From positions 37,167,682 to 37,231,681 of the forward strand of contig NC_052619.1 in the NCBI RefSeq assembly GCF_016545825.1: DNA of 64,000 bases, read 5' to 3'. The position numbers and the translations under genes are program-made. Under the pieces are notes generated by a model. The model did not search any database and was not told the origin of the DNA. It saw only the letters and a list, made by a program, of their open reading frames with translations. This stretch comes from Eucalyptus grandis (Eukaryota; Streptophyta; Magnoliopsida; Myrtales; Myrtaceae). Position 1 is the stretch's first letter. Each line of letters starts with the position of its first letter. This document shows positions 54,055 through 64,000 of the stretch, piece after piece.

Positions 54055-55218
54055 TTAAAAAGTGGAAGAATGGAAATATAAGCCCCTAAAAAACTTGCTC
54101 CATAAAGATAATGGCTGATGCAAGAGACGCCAAGCCTGCTTACCAAGCATGGCGTGATTAAAACTCACCAAATCACGAAAACCCAATCCGCCTAGTTCTT
54201 TTCTTTTCTGAAGATTTTTCCAACTCTGCCAAGGAATTCCAGATCTACTTGTATCATTACTCCACCAGAATTTTGCCATTCTTTTCTCAATAACTTTACA
54301 TAATGATATGGGAATCTTAAACGCAGACATTGCATATAGTGGGATAGATTGAATAACTGTCTTTAATAAAACTTCTTTTCCACCCTTTGATACTAGTTTC
54401 TCCTTCCATCCTTCTAATTTCGAATGAACTCTGCTCAACAGCCAGGAAAACATATCTCTTTTAGATCTTCCCCAATCAGTAGGGATCCCTAGATACTTCC
54501 CACAACGCTGTAAAATTGGTACCTGTAATTCACCAGCTAGATTTTCCTGAAGAGATGTAGGGCAACAAGGACTAAAGAAAACTCCAGACTTATTGCGATT
54601 GATAGTTTGTCCTGATGCCAAGCAATACTAGTTTAAAATATTGGAAAGATTCTGACACTCCATCAAGGTACCATTAAGAGAAAAGACAGCGTCGTCAGCG
54701 AAAAAGAGATGCGATAGAGTAGGACACCATTGATTCAGCTTGATGCCTTTGAGCGAGCCCATATTCATAGCATTCCTTATTAGGAAGGATAATAGATTTG
54801 CAACTATGATAAACAAGTAAGGTGATAGGGGATCTCCCTGCCTCAGCCCACGAGTTGGGTGAAAAGTCGGTAAAAACTCCCTATTCATTTTGATAGAGAA
54901 AGATGGCGTGGAAATGCACTGCATGATTAGCTAAACCCAATGGGAGTGAAATCCCAATCGAAGTAAATAATCTCTAAGAAAGTCCCATTCAACACGGTCA
55001 TAAGCTTTCTGCATATCTAACTTGAGAATTGCTTTGAAATGACATCTTCTTTGCCTAGTCTTGAGCTGATGAATGACTTCCTGTACAATTAGAACATTGT
55101 CCTGAATCTGTCTGCCATCAACAAACGTGCTCTGTTCTTCAGTAATCAGCATAGGCGTAAGGGTTTCAATCGGTTAGCTAGCACTTTAGAAAAGATTTTG
55201 TAGGCATAGTTACATAGG
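54055..55218 (-). pseudogene. LINE ORF2, middle part: reverse transcriptase core
   Basis: Minus strand, after the solo LTR: CNYAYKIFSKVLANRLKP, then one frameshift near 55165. Next come EQSTFVDGRQIQDNVLIVQE, AILKLDMQKAYDRVEWDFL, GLRQGDPLSPYLFIIV and the catalytic LFFADDAVF. In-frame TAG codons at about 54930 and 54627 interrupt it; the latter is probably a former CAG. The thumb and following region (GKYLGIPTDW, EGWKEKLVSKGGKEVLLKTV, WWSNDTSRSGIPWQSW) runs on to 54055. Confidence 0.88.
55214..55218. repeat. Target-site duplication of the solo LTR, left
   Basis: ATAGG, identical to 57463-57467. Confidence 0.85.
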
Positions 55219-57462
55219 TGTCGCGACCTCTTTTTTTTTTTTTTTGGCGCTCGCAATCGGGTACGAGCGCCTAAGGAGGCTAATGGCTCGGCTGAATTTA
55301 TTAAGCCCGGACTCTCCCAAGTCCACCAATTCACGACTTTAATAGTTTAAGTTTTTAACCTATAAATCAATTTTTAAAATGGAGTCGCCACTAATCGATT
55401 TGGGGTGGGTTGATTAGAAACCCAAGTGAAGTATCGGGAGAAATACTCACTCTGCGCAACTGAGAGAAATTAGAATCGGGGACTTGATTACACTAGTTAA
55501 TCACTAATGCCCTTTCGGTACCTAATCTTGTTTAAACCCCGAGGTTTTTTGGATTTTCGAGGGATTTTCCATGCATTTTTGGGAGGAAAACATTTTTGAG
55601 TATTTTTCTCATTTTTTGGACATAAAAGGGATTTTTTTGGTATTTTTGGTATTTTTGGTATTTTTGGGAAAATACAAGTCTTTTTTGGCTTTTTCTGAAT
55701 TTTTGGCTTTTTTGGATTTTTGGCATTTTTTGGAAAATATGAAATATTTTTGATTTTTTTGATTTTTCGGAAAATAAAATATTTTTTAATATTTTTTTAA
55801 TATTTTTGGAAAATAAATTATTTTTTGATTTTTCTCGATTTTTTAGAAAATAAAACATTTTTCGATATTTTTTTAATATTTTTCGATTTTTCTGGAAATT
55901 AAAACATTTTTTTAATATTTTTTTTGAAAATAAAATACTTTTGATTTTTTTAAAAATAAAATATTTATTATTTTATATTAAAATAATAAAATAAAACCGA
56001 CCGGGTCGGATCCGCGGGTTGGGTCCGACCGGGCCGGCGACCCAATCGCGGACGGGCCGCAACGCGGGCCCGACTCGGATTTTCATCTTTTTTATTTTAT
56101 TTTTCTATTTTTGTTAAAACGACGCCGTGGCCGGGCGTTTGGGGACGCCCGACCCGGCCCGACGGGCCGGGTTCCTAGCGAAACCCTACCCGGGTCCGAC
56201 CCAACTCCCGACCCGGTTTCCGCCGCCCTTAAATCGCGGAAACCCTACCCGCTTTCCAAACCCGGATCCGCTTCGTGACCCGGAAATCGCAAACCCTAGG
56301 GTTTGCGAATCCGCGCGCCGAGGGGGGAGAGGGCCGAGGCACAACCGCGGGGACGCGGTGACGGCGGCGGCGACGCGACGATGGCGACGGCGGTTGAACC
56401 GTGGAGGGGGAGGCTATGGCGACTACGACGGCGACGGCGGCGGCGGCGGTAGCACTACCCGTCCGTGAACGGCAGCTTGGACGGCGAACGGTGGCGACGG
56501 CGTGTCGCGATGGCCGATCTCGTGGATCCTCCTCGATCCCGGTCTTCGCTCCGAATCGAGGGCAAGAGATGGCAACGACGCACGGCGTCGGAGGGTGACA
56601 ACGGCATAGCGGCTGACTGGAGTTTCGGCGTGGACGGTCGACGGCGTCAGGAAGGACTGCAACAACAGTGGGTGTCGAAAGCAGTGGCGATCCGGTGCAG
56701 TGACGGCGTCGGGGTGGTCGGGAGCTTTTGGCTTGGCGCAGGGATGGCGTCGGGCAGCGTCGATGGCACCTCCTTTCCCCTCGAATCCGACCTTTCCTCC
56801 TCCGATTCCTCTCACTCAGGCCAAATCCGAGCCTCCACCGGCCGGATCCGACCCTCTCGAAGTTGTTCGCCGCCAGCCTTCCCCGAAGTCTCTCGGTGGA
56901 GGGTGGGCTGAGCTCACAACTCGAGCTCTCTCTCGCTCGCTCGTCGATTCCTCCCCCGAAGTCTCTCAGTGGGAAGATCTCCAAGCTTGCGATGCCCTCC
57001 GACGATGCTTGCGGCCACCTATTTATAGGCGAAGGAACTCCGGTCGACGGAGGGGCTCGGTTGCCGGCCTCCGGCTTACCCACCGGTTCCGCTCGGCCGA
57101 ACCGGTGTCCCATCGAGCTTTCCAGCGAAGCTCGCTCGGCATTAATGGCGCCTGATCTTATCCTCTCCGGCCGACGTCGGCCTACTCCCCTCGGCCGTAG
57201 GCCGTCCTTCGCGCGCGTCGCCGGCCACCGCGCGTGAACTACAGAGGCGGAGAAAGAAGGAGCGAGGAAGAAGAAGAGGGAAGAAGAAGAAGGAAGGGGG
57301 GTGGGGCCAAGCCGCACGAGCCCACGTGAAGAAAATGGGGGGGGCTGCTTTTGTTTTTCTTTTCTTTTGTTGTTTTTGTTATTTGTTATTTATTATCTAA
57401 AAAATAAAAGAAATAAAAACTTAATTAATAAAATAAACATACTAAAAATTGAGGTGTCAACA
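55219..57462. repeat. Solo LTR, 2,244 bp, splitting the LINE
   Basis: Begins TGTCGCGACC and ends GGTGTCAACA, with ATAGG on both sides. Removing it and one ATAGG joins the LINE reverse transcriptase frame exactly at P-I-S-L/C-N-Y. It contains GGAGTCGCCACTAATCGATT near the left end, a phrase I associate with Tat/Ogre-type gypsy LTRs, then a degenerate ATTTTTGGT section (55.56-55.96 kb) and a 1.2 kb GC-rich section. TATAAATAGG is at about 57030 on the minus strand, so transcription may run on that strand; orientation is not settled. No second LTR or internal region is present. Confidence 0.9.
55560..55960. repeat. Degenerate TTTTTGG/ATTTTT repeat inside the solo LTR
   Basis: Simple T-rich repetition (TATTTTTGG and variants). 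ORFs here, such as one with K-rich KNILFS words, are repeat translations. Confidence 0.7.
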
Positions 57463-57467
57463 ATAGG
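57463..57467. repeat. Target-site duplication of the solo LTR, right
   Basis: ATAGG, identical to 55214-55218. Confidence 0.85.
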
Positions 57468-59002
57468 CTAATAGGACGATATTGATCCAAGCTTTCCGGG
57501 TTTGGGGTTTTGGGGATTAGGGTTATAGCAGTTCTGTTTAGAGATGGAGGTAATATACCAGAAGAAAAGAAATGAAGCACTGCTCTGTGAATGTCCACTT
57601 TAATAATTTCCCAATGTGATTGATAAAATAAACCACTTAAACCATCCGGGCCTGGTGCCTTTGAAGCCCCTAATTGAAAGGTAGCAACTTGAACTTCTTC
57701 AAGAGTGGGTTGAGCAAGGAGAGCTGCATTCATTTCTGCATCAATCATCTGTGGACATTGTTCTAAAATCTGTGCATAAGGTCTAGGCCCAGAAGTAGTA
57801 TAAAGCTGTGAGAAGTAGTTAGTGGTCATTTCTTTAATATGTTCAATATCCCTTACCCATTGCTGATGTTCATTCCTCAAGATAGTAATTTTATTGCGGT
57901 GCCTTCTTTGAAGAGTGGTAGCATGGAAGAAGTTAGTGTTACGATCTCCCCATTGTAACCGGTTTATCCTAGATCGAATCGCCCAATATTGCTCTTCCCT
58001 TTGCCATGTTTGCTGAAGTTCGATTTTAAGCTTTTGTTGCTGAGATTGATTCAGTATAGTAGGGTGCTGGTTTGATAAATTCTGTAACTGATGTTCTAAT
58101 TCAATGGCCCATTTGCACTTATGGGAGAAAACCTGGCGACTCCAAGTGGACAAAGCTGTGGCAACTGCACGTAGCTTTACTGGAAGAGAAGAGTCCCTTG
58201 TCGAGGCTGAGTGCCAGGAGGTTTTAACAACTAATTGACATCCGGGATCCTGGTTCCAGAAAGCTTCAAAGGTAAAGTGTCTCTTTCGTCGACTCATACT
58301 GGGTGTTGTGTTAATAACAAGAGGGCTGTGATCTGATCCTATTGCAGGCAGAGCTAACACTTGAGCATTCGGGTAAGAGACACACCATTCAGCATTGCAG
58401 ACCGCTCGATCCAATCTCTCCTTCACCAAAGCATCTCCAACTCTGTTATTGGACCACGTGTAAGCACAACCATGAGAAGGTAAATCCAACAACCGGCAAT
58501 CATTGAGGAGCTCACGAAAAGAGTCAAGGCGGTAAGAGTCTGGTGGCCGAGATCCTATTTTCTCCCATCTGTGTAGAATTTCATTAAAGTCACCACAACA
58601 TACCCAAGGTAAGACATTGAAGCTACTAAAATGACGTAAGGTCTGCCAAAGATGCTGACGGTGTTGAACAACTGCAGGTGCATGAAGACAAGTAATTCTC
58701 ATAGACCTGGCATCGGAGATATCCATACAAGTAAAGTCCAAAAAATGTGGAGAGGAGGAGAAGTCTGACAGAGAGAACCCTGCATTCCAAAAAAGAGCTA
58801 AGCCCCTCGCAGATCCAACAGGGCTAACCAGCCTGTGATGCAAAAAACCAGAAGATCTTTTCAAGCGAAGGAGAACATCATCAACATTTTTGGTCTCCAT
58901 CAAAAATAACAGGTCAGGCTTTTCCTTAGCCAAAAGGGCTTTTAGAGATAGGACTGTCAGGGGATTGCCCAAACCCTGACAGTTCCAACTTATGATTTTC
59001 AT
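57468..59002 (-). pseudogene. LINE ORF2, N-terminal part: endonuclease and RT start
   Basis: Starts at the ATG at 59002: MKIISWNCQGLGN. APE-type endonuclease motifs follow in order: LLFLMETK, WVCCGDFNEIL, YTWSNNR, ERLDRAVCN and SDHSPLVI, so its catalytic residues look complete. The linker and reverse transcriptase start follow (SKAPGPDGLSGLFYQSHWEI, DQYRPISL), where the solo LTR interrupts. This part is free of stops. The ATG overlaps the stop of ORF1 as ATGA. Confidence 0.92.
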
Positions 59003-59646
59003 CGCTGATTTGGTGACTGTTTAGGGCCAGCCACCGTCGCCCGCAGAATATCTTCAGAGGCCTCCATAATGGGTGTGTCTAACAAGCAAGAGTCATCATA
59101 AAGTCCGGTATGCTCTCCTGGTAAGGCATAGGGAATATAACGCCTGGGTTTCTTTGCAGGACTAATCTTACTTATCGGTCGAATACTTTTACCTTTTTTA
59201 GCCTGATGAGTTGATGTTGGCCATTGCACTCTTTTCAGTTTCTCTGTAGCTGGAATTAGAGCGGTGGTTAAGGTGTGGTGCACAGGGGGAGTGATGCTAG
59301 AGGAATCATTTCTGGTCTGTGGTTCTATTGGAGTAGATTCCTGTGGAGAGGAGGTTGTAACAGGAATGGGCGGTAGAAGAAGTGGAAGAGGATGAACCGC
59401 CGTGGGAGGAGTTTCAGGTATGGTGTCTTCATTCTCCTCCTCCATAATTGATTGGCCATAGTAACACTGCCAGTAAGGGCTGTATTTCTGAACTTCTGCT
59501 TTTAACCATGGACCATAAGGAGTTTTGTCAGCATATGTGATCATTTTTTCCTCAAAAGGAATGAAGGGGCAAGAATCAGTGTAATGACCCGCCGGCCACA
59601 AGAATAACGGTAGTGAGGTAACCTTTCGTACCGAAAATCCAACCAC
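58999..59646 (-). pseudogene. LINE ORF1, C-terminal part after frameshift
   Basis: Resumes the zinc knuckle with AGHYTDSCPF in a second frame, then a Pro/Thr/Ser-rich tail with a basic patch (KKPRRYIPYA) and stops at 59001-58999. The shift, near 59590, is one base inside the knuckle. Confidence 0.8.
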
Positions 59647-60245
59647 AGAGTTTGATGTTGAAGTTTAATTAGGCGACCTACCTTCAATGGTGCAGATAAA
59701 TCCAACTCAACTCGAGCACGGCAAGCTTTCAGTGCGGAACCAGTGGCGAACTCAGATTTAACTTGCAAAACAGAGCCAACCGTACTAACAGCCGTGCGGA
59801 TCATATCATCAGTACAACATTCCAAAGGTAACCCAATTATCTGAACCCAAAATGCGCATGTAGAAAAGTCATAGCAGTGTAGATGGGTGTTGGCAACCCA
59901 TGGTTTAAAATTTATAAGATGTCCTGAGAATCGCCAAGGTCCAGTGTCGAGAATTTGCTGTTTTTCAGCTTGAGACTTGAATTTTGCTAAATACAGTCCT
60001 GCTTCTTTCTGTATGATTTCTGCATGGTCCAACCTCCATGCCCGCTTCAAGACTAACTGAAAGGCCGAGAAATTAAAGGAAGGGTTGGAGGGGACGTTAC
60101 CTATTAACAGAAGCTTGCATTCCTCGACAGCACCAGGTGTGGGTTCAACGCGCAACTCTGCAATTTCTTTTTCTGTACTTAATCGGCCAAGTTTTTGACA
60201 AAGTGCAGCGATCCGAGATGCATCCGGGTCATCGTCAAGGGCCAT
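59560..60245 (-). pseudogene. LINE ORF1, N-terminal part (DUF4283)
   Basis: The ATG at 60245 gives MALDDDPDASRIAALCQKLG, followed by the DUF4283 RNA-binding-like domain (AWRLDHAEIIQKEAGLYLAKF, DTGPWRFSGHLINFKPW, FWVQIIGLPLE) and a link to the zinc knuckle (LDFRYERLPHYRYSCG). The knuckle's first cysteine is replaced by Arg (CGT for TGT). The ORF extends 67 codons upstream but that part looks like leader sequence. ORF1 binds the element's own RNA in LINEs. Confidence 0.85.
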
Positions 60246-60530
60246 CGATGAAATGGTGGAACGGTTCAATGGAGGAAAGTCGGTATCATCAATATTATCG
60301 ACATGCAGATGGAGAAAAGGGAAAACCCAGAGGAAAAGAAGACCACTACCAAGAAATATGAAGAGGAAGTATAACTTGGTTAACGATTTAGGCCTGTGTA
60401 AGACATAAAAGAAGAAGAGGATGAAGGAGAGCCATCCGCATGGCAAAAGAAATCAACAGAAGACTGCTGAAGAGGATAAATGAAGACGAACTCTATCCAG
60501 CTGATAGAGAGGAACTCGACAAGACGAGAT

Positions 60531-60830
60531 AATCGCGCGAAAGTTATTGGGGATCGCACCATTTTGTCAAGATACAAATAGAGAAGCGAACCGTCTTGGT
60601 TTGTGTCACGCCTCACCGTCACGATTCAATCGTGGGGGTGATTACTTTGGATGGTTTTGCCGTTCTCACTCAAAGCTCGAGTGCAGTTGTAAGAAATCAA
60701 ACAAATTGAATAATAGATATTATGCGATAGATTAAATGTTATCAGATTTTGCGAGATGAATGCACCACGGTTGCAAGCATGCCGCAAAAATAACAAAGAA
60801 CTCCCTTTTAAAATCCTAATTTAATCATTT
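60531..60830. repeat. Duplicated block, copy 2 (right part)
   Basis: Continues the match to copy 1 with AAGTTATTGGGGATCGCACC, TCAAAGCTCGAGTGCAGTTG, AGATTTTGCGAG and GGTTGCAAGCATGC. Fades out near 60830. Confidence 0.75.
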
Positions 60831-61472
60831 CGGTCAATGTTAGCTGAAAATCATTGACTATAGCATTAATTAGCCATGAGCCATCCTATGTGACGGGCTA
60901 ACATGAAAGGGGGAGGCGAAGGGTTCAAATCCTCACCTTTTTAGGGGAATGGGGTGGGGACACGTAAGTTTTAGAAGTGGGTTTTGACTCCCACGCCCTG
61001 CAAGAGGTAGGGCAAAAGTCTGAGAGTGAGTGTAGAGTAGGAATAGAGTAGGACTGACAAAAAAAAAAAAAAAAAAACGGCTAACATGAACAGAATTTGT
61101 ATTAGAAAAAAAAAGAAAAACCTCTTTTTTTTTCCTTTCATTTTTTTTTTCATTTTTTTTTCATTTTCTTTCACTTTGGCCTATGGCCATGGTTGCTGAC
61201 CGATCATAAATGAGGGTCGAATCCTCACCTAGAACACAAGGGTGGCTTTCCCTAGATTTAGCGAGAGCAACCCTCACCCAGGGCACCTCACCCTTGCCCA
61301 AGCGACAAGGGTCGAGCCCCTGCTTGATTCAGAGAGGGTTGCAACTAGACCCGTTAAACAGGTTGATTGGGTCGGTTTTGGGTTTGGTCATAAATGGTTT
61401 GACCCATTTATTGCAGCGCAAAATTTTTGACCCATACCCAACCTATTTAATTAAACCTAAGAAAGCTTATTT

Positions 61473-61477
<5 letters not shown>

Positions 61478-61536
<59 letters not shown>
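61478..61536. repeat. TA microsatellite
   Basis: About 29 TA units, almost perfect. Peptides of alternating I and Y are its translation. Confidence 0.95.
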
Positions 61537-61540
<4 letters not shown>

Positions 61541-61962
61541 TGGTATTGATAACATAGTTTTACGCAACACAAATTTAATGGACAAATTTTATAATTTTTA
61601 AAATAATTATTTAAAAAAATCAAATTTTAATTATTTTTATTTTTTAAAAATATAATTTTTAATTTAATTTTTCTTTTTCTCTTTTAAAATTTTCTTTTTT
61701 TGTTTTTCTTCATTGGTCGGCCATCGGCCATGACGACATCGACAATCGGCCATGGGGCAAGCCTTTAGCTCAAGGCTCAAGCCTCGCCAAATTGGCGAAC
61801 TCGAGCTCATCCGATGCCGGCAAGCTCAAGACTCACCCGGCCGATCGCCAGCCATCACCGTGCCAGCCACCGGAAGGAGGAAGAAGAAAGAAAAAAAAAG
61901 GAAAGAAAAAAGAAAAAAAAAAAGAAAATTAAAATAAAAAATAATTATAATTTCAATTTTAT

Positions 61963-61967
<5 letters not shown>

Positions 61968-61995
<28 letters not shown>
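61968..61995. repeat. TA microsatellite, shorter
   Basis: About 13 TA units in the same composite element. Confidence 0.9.
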
Positions 61996-61998
<3 letters not shown>

Positions 61999-62416
61999 AA
62001 ATACGGAAGAGAGAGATTGTGAGGTTTTGGTTGAAAATGAGTTCTAAATCTAGCCCATTTAAGAATCACTTAAGACCCACATATCTTAAGTATTTAATTG
62101 TTAAACCCATTTAACTAGTTTCTTCAAAAAATAAGTGATCCATATATGACCCATTTATGATTTAAATAGGTCATGTATGGGTTTAAGACCCATTTTGCTA
62201 CCTCTAGTTGTGACGTCCTTGCATGCCCTTGCTTGTGGCATTTGGTCCGCCATGCCATAGGCCAAAGGGAAAGAAAAGGAACAATAAGAGAAAAAAATGT
62301 AGAATTTGTCCACATCAACGCCAGCCACACCACGTAGGATGGTTGGCAGTTGGTTGATGTCCACATCGGTGATTTCTTACCAAAATTGATCAAATAACTA
62401 AATTGACAAATCATCA

Positions 62417-62950
62417 AAATATTTAGGGTTAATAACTCTGAAAAATCTCAAACTGGTACACTTTTAACAAATTTACCTCAAATTATTTCTTTAATCATGA
62501 AAAACCCTAAATTGGTACACATGTGGTAAATCTACCCTGGCCAACCATAAAAAATACTATATATTGGTACCTTTATGACAAATTCACTCAAAAACTAATT
62601 TGTTCAACCGCAAAAACCTTAAAACTGATATATTCATAACAAATATACCCTTGGTTAGATTGGATTAATACTACAAAAAAAATCATAAAAATTGTAAAAT
62701 GTGACAAACGGAGAGTAAAATCCTAAACTGATATACCGTTAATTGTCACGTGTAATTCAATTTAATAATTTGACAATAAAATTTAATAGAAACTAACATA
62801 TGGTAAATTTGTCACATGTGTACTAGTATGTGGTAAATTTATCAAAAGTGTACCAGTTTGGGGTTTTTTATGGTCAAAAAATTAGTTTAGGGTCAATTTG
62901 TTACAGATGTACTAGTTTATGGTTTTTCAGGGTATTAACCCAAATGTTTA
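62417..62950. mobile_element. TIR element of 516 bp with 9 bp duplication
   Basis: The element proper is 62426-62941. It starts GGGTTAATAACTCTGAAAAA, and its right end, read on the other strand, starts GGGTTAATACCCTGAAAAAC, both continuing with AAACTGGTACA/AAACTAGTACA. Flanks are AAATATTTA and AAATGTTTA, a 9 bp duplication with one mismatch, which suits a Mutator-like origin. It is non-coding. Several AAACTGGTACA-like words recur inside, so the arms are built from short subrepeats. Confidence 0.8.
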
Positions 62951-63059
62951 TGACTAAATTAGTAAGCTGCCAAAAGATTCAAAACTAAATTAACATAACT
63001 AAAAGGTTCATAATCGAATTAGTTGACATACAATAAGTTTAGGAATTTTCGGACATTTA

Positions 63060-63600
63060 TCCCGAACTTTGGAAGCGTAACGTTTCTCAGTTTCTGATGT
63101 CTCTCCATCTCTCTTTCTGTAGTGACACGGGGATGTTTGGGGGACCGCGCCTTCTCTCTCTTTCCGCCGTCTGGGCCGATTCCATTCAATTCACCCTCCT
63201 TCCCAATTGCCGTGTTCATGGCTTTGGCCCAGACAAAGCCCCATCGGCATTCTCCAATCTCTACCTCCTTTCTTTTTCTTTTTCTTTTCCTTTTCCTTTT
63301 TCTTTTCTCTTTATTGATTTTAGCGATGTACATTAGATGTCACCAAACTTCCGTTTCCAAATTCCCTTATGTATATCAAGCCAAAAATCACCCTTCGTCT
63401 CGCCTTTTCTCCATTTCCTTCCACTTTACCCCCCACCCAACAACAAATGAAAAGGGGAAAAAAACTATTCACAAATTAGCTCTGTATTATATAATAAGAC
63501 GACGGAAAATATGTATAATTGATGCATTCCTTTTGATTTCGCATTTCTTCCGCTGCCTCGCGTGAAGTAGAAGTATTATCTTCTTATAATCTACAACATG
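63060..63600 (+). other. Pyrimidine-rich stretch, possible leader of a gene to the right
   Basis: CT-rich with CTTTTT microsatellite at 63268-63310 and open plus-strand frames of up to 147 codons that resemble no family I know. It could be a 5' leader, but the window ends before any recognisable coding sequence. Confidence 0.25.
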
Positions 63601-64000
63601 GACGTAAAAATTGATGCATTCCTTTTGGTTACTTTAGGGCATATAGCTAATAGATATGTCATGACTTGGAGTCTTGGACTCTGTTGATACTTTAGTGCCT
63701 GCAAATGGTTCATCAATAGAAGGGTGGTTTCATTGTCATGTGTATGATCATATTTTTTTGGGAATCTAAAATTCCCTTACTCCTATTTTATCATTTTGGA
63801 TTAATTCATATGGTTATGTATTTCAAATGAATTGTCACATGTTTAGATATTGGGAGCTAGAACTTATTCTTTCTTTAGAGTTTCTAACAATAAGTTTTTG
63901 TGTGAAATTCTTCTTCATAATGTCAAGTGTGTCATAATTTTTTATTATGCCTTACGATTAGTAGAGCTATTTTTTTCTTACTAGGTATTTGATTTGTGTG
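63601..64000. other. Right edge, nothing recognised
   Basis: AT-rich DNA without an assignable feature. Confidence 0.4.

Larger units (their letters stand above)
52599..60530 (-). mobile_element. Near-complete L1-type LINE retrotransposon
   Basis: On the minus strand: short leader, ORF1 (gag-like, DUF4283 and zinc knuckle), ORF2 (endonuclease, reverse transcriptase, zinc-binding domain, RNase H), then poly(A), seen as the T tract at 52599-52610 after TTCGAACGAAAGCCC-type sequence. The length without the inserted LTR is about 5.7 kb, normal for plant LINEs. It sits in copy 2 of the duplicated block, and comparison with copy 1 gives the empty site. Frameshifts and stops in both ORFs make it inactive. 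No clean target-site duplication was found. Confidence 0.9.
60831..63055. mobile_element. Composite repeat region with nested elements
   Basis: The outer parts belong to the MITE-like family seen at 33.55 and 51.0 kb (GTCAATGTTAGCTGAAAATC at the left; ACTAAATTAGTAAGCTGCC and TCGGACATTTATCC at the right). Inside are the CCCGTTAAACAGG ... TTTGCTACCTCTA stretch (about 61.34-62.21 kb), two TA microsatellites and the TIR element at 62426. Confidence 0.5.

Noticed and set aside
56229..57317. 362-codon open frame on the minus strand
   Set aside because: Lies inside the GC-rich part of the solo LTR, overlaps open frames on the other strand, and is rich in Arg, Pro and Ser without any domain.
61478..61536. 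Regulatory TATA element
   Set aside because: A plain TA microsatellite.
63122..63565. 147-codon plus-strand frame at the right edge
   Set aside because: Pyrimidine-rich low-complexity translation (Phe/Leu/Ser runs), no family match.

Overview
This 64 kb window is nuclear DNA from a flowering plant, very probably a woody eudicot. The evidence is a large intron-rich gene with GT-AG introns, plant retrotransposon families (LINE, Ty1/copia, Ty3/gypsy, solo LTR), foldback and TIR elements, AT-rich intergenic DNA and many homopolymer tracts. The repeat style reminds me of Myrtaceae, but that is an impression, not evidence.

Region 1 (about 2.3-25.0 kb, minus strand) holds the one large cellular gene. 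It is the plant orthologue of Arabidopsis NO VEIN (NOV), a very large nuclear protein with a GHKL/HSP90-type ATP-binding domain in the middle and a DUF3883 domain at the C-terminus. I could place 13 exons with splice sites, and their phases match at all but three places. Exon 4 is 106 nt where phase wants 105. Exon 7, which carries the ATP-lid motifs, is 208 nt where phase wants 210. The exon 5 to exon 6 link is also unresolved. All the long exons are open, so the small indels look like either assembly errors or a very recent lesion. The introns carry an antisense LINE fragment and several old repeats.

Region 2 (25-34.7 kb) has no complete gene. It contains a 65-70 bp minisatellite (26.3-27.9 kb) and a candidate 3.5 kb TIR element (28.47-31.97 kb) that carries two unrelated gene fragments: one NDR-type protein kinase exon (minus strand) and the C-terminal end of a GH5 endo-beta-mannanase (plus strand). 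It also contains GC-rich CTCGAGCGAGC repeats and a 26-27 bp minisatellite. Pack-type gene capture is the simplest reading.

Region 3 (34.7-46.1 kb) is a retrotransposon graveyard. It has a copia 3' end with its LTR, a decayed gypsy integrase with its LTR (interrupted by a 1 kb MULE-like foldback element with perfect target-site duplications), and a second LTR of the same gypsy family in inverted orientation.

Region 4 (46-52.6 kb) holds a small secreted cysteine-rich peptide gene (about 47.9-48.2 kb). A partial paralogous copy at 42.15-42.64 kb has kept its flanks but lost almost exactly the coding part. A duplicated block of roughly 1.2 kb (49.13 and 51.60 kb) preserves a decayed, unidentified reading frame.

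Region 5 (52.6-60.5 kb, minus strand) is a near-complete plant L1-type LINE (ORF1, endonuclease, reverse transcriptase, RNase H, poly(A)). It inserted in the second copy of that duplication and was then split by a 2,244 bp solo LTR with a perfect 5 bp target-site duplication. The order of events can be read directly: block duplication, LINE insertion, LTR insertion, LTR-LTR recombination.

Region 6 (60.5-64 kb) is non-coding repeat DNA with a TIR element carrying a 9 bp target-site duplication, TA microsatellites and a pyrimidine-rich stretch. I saw no tRNA, rRNA or CRISPR.
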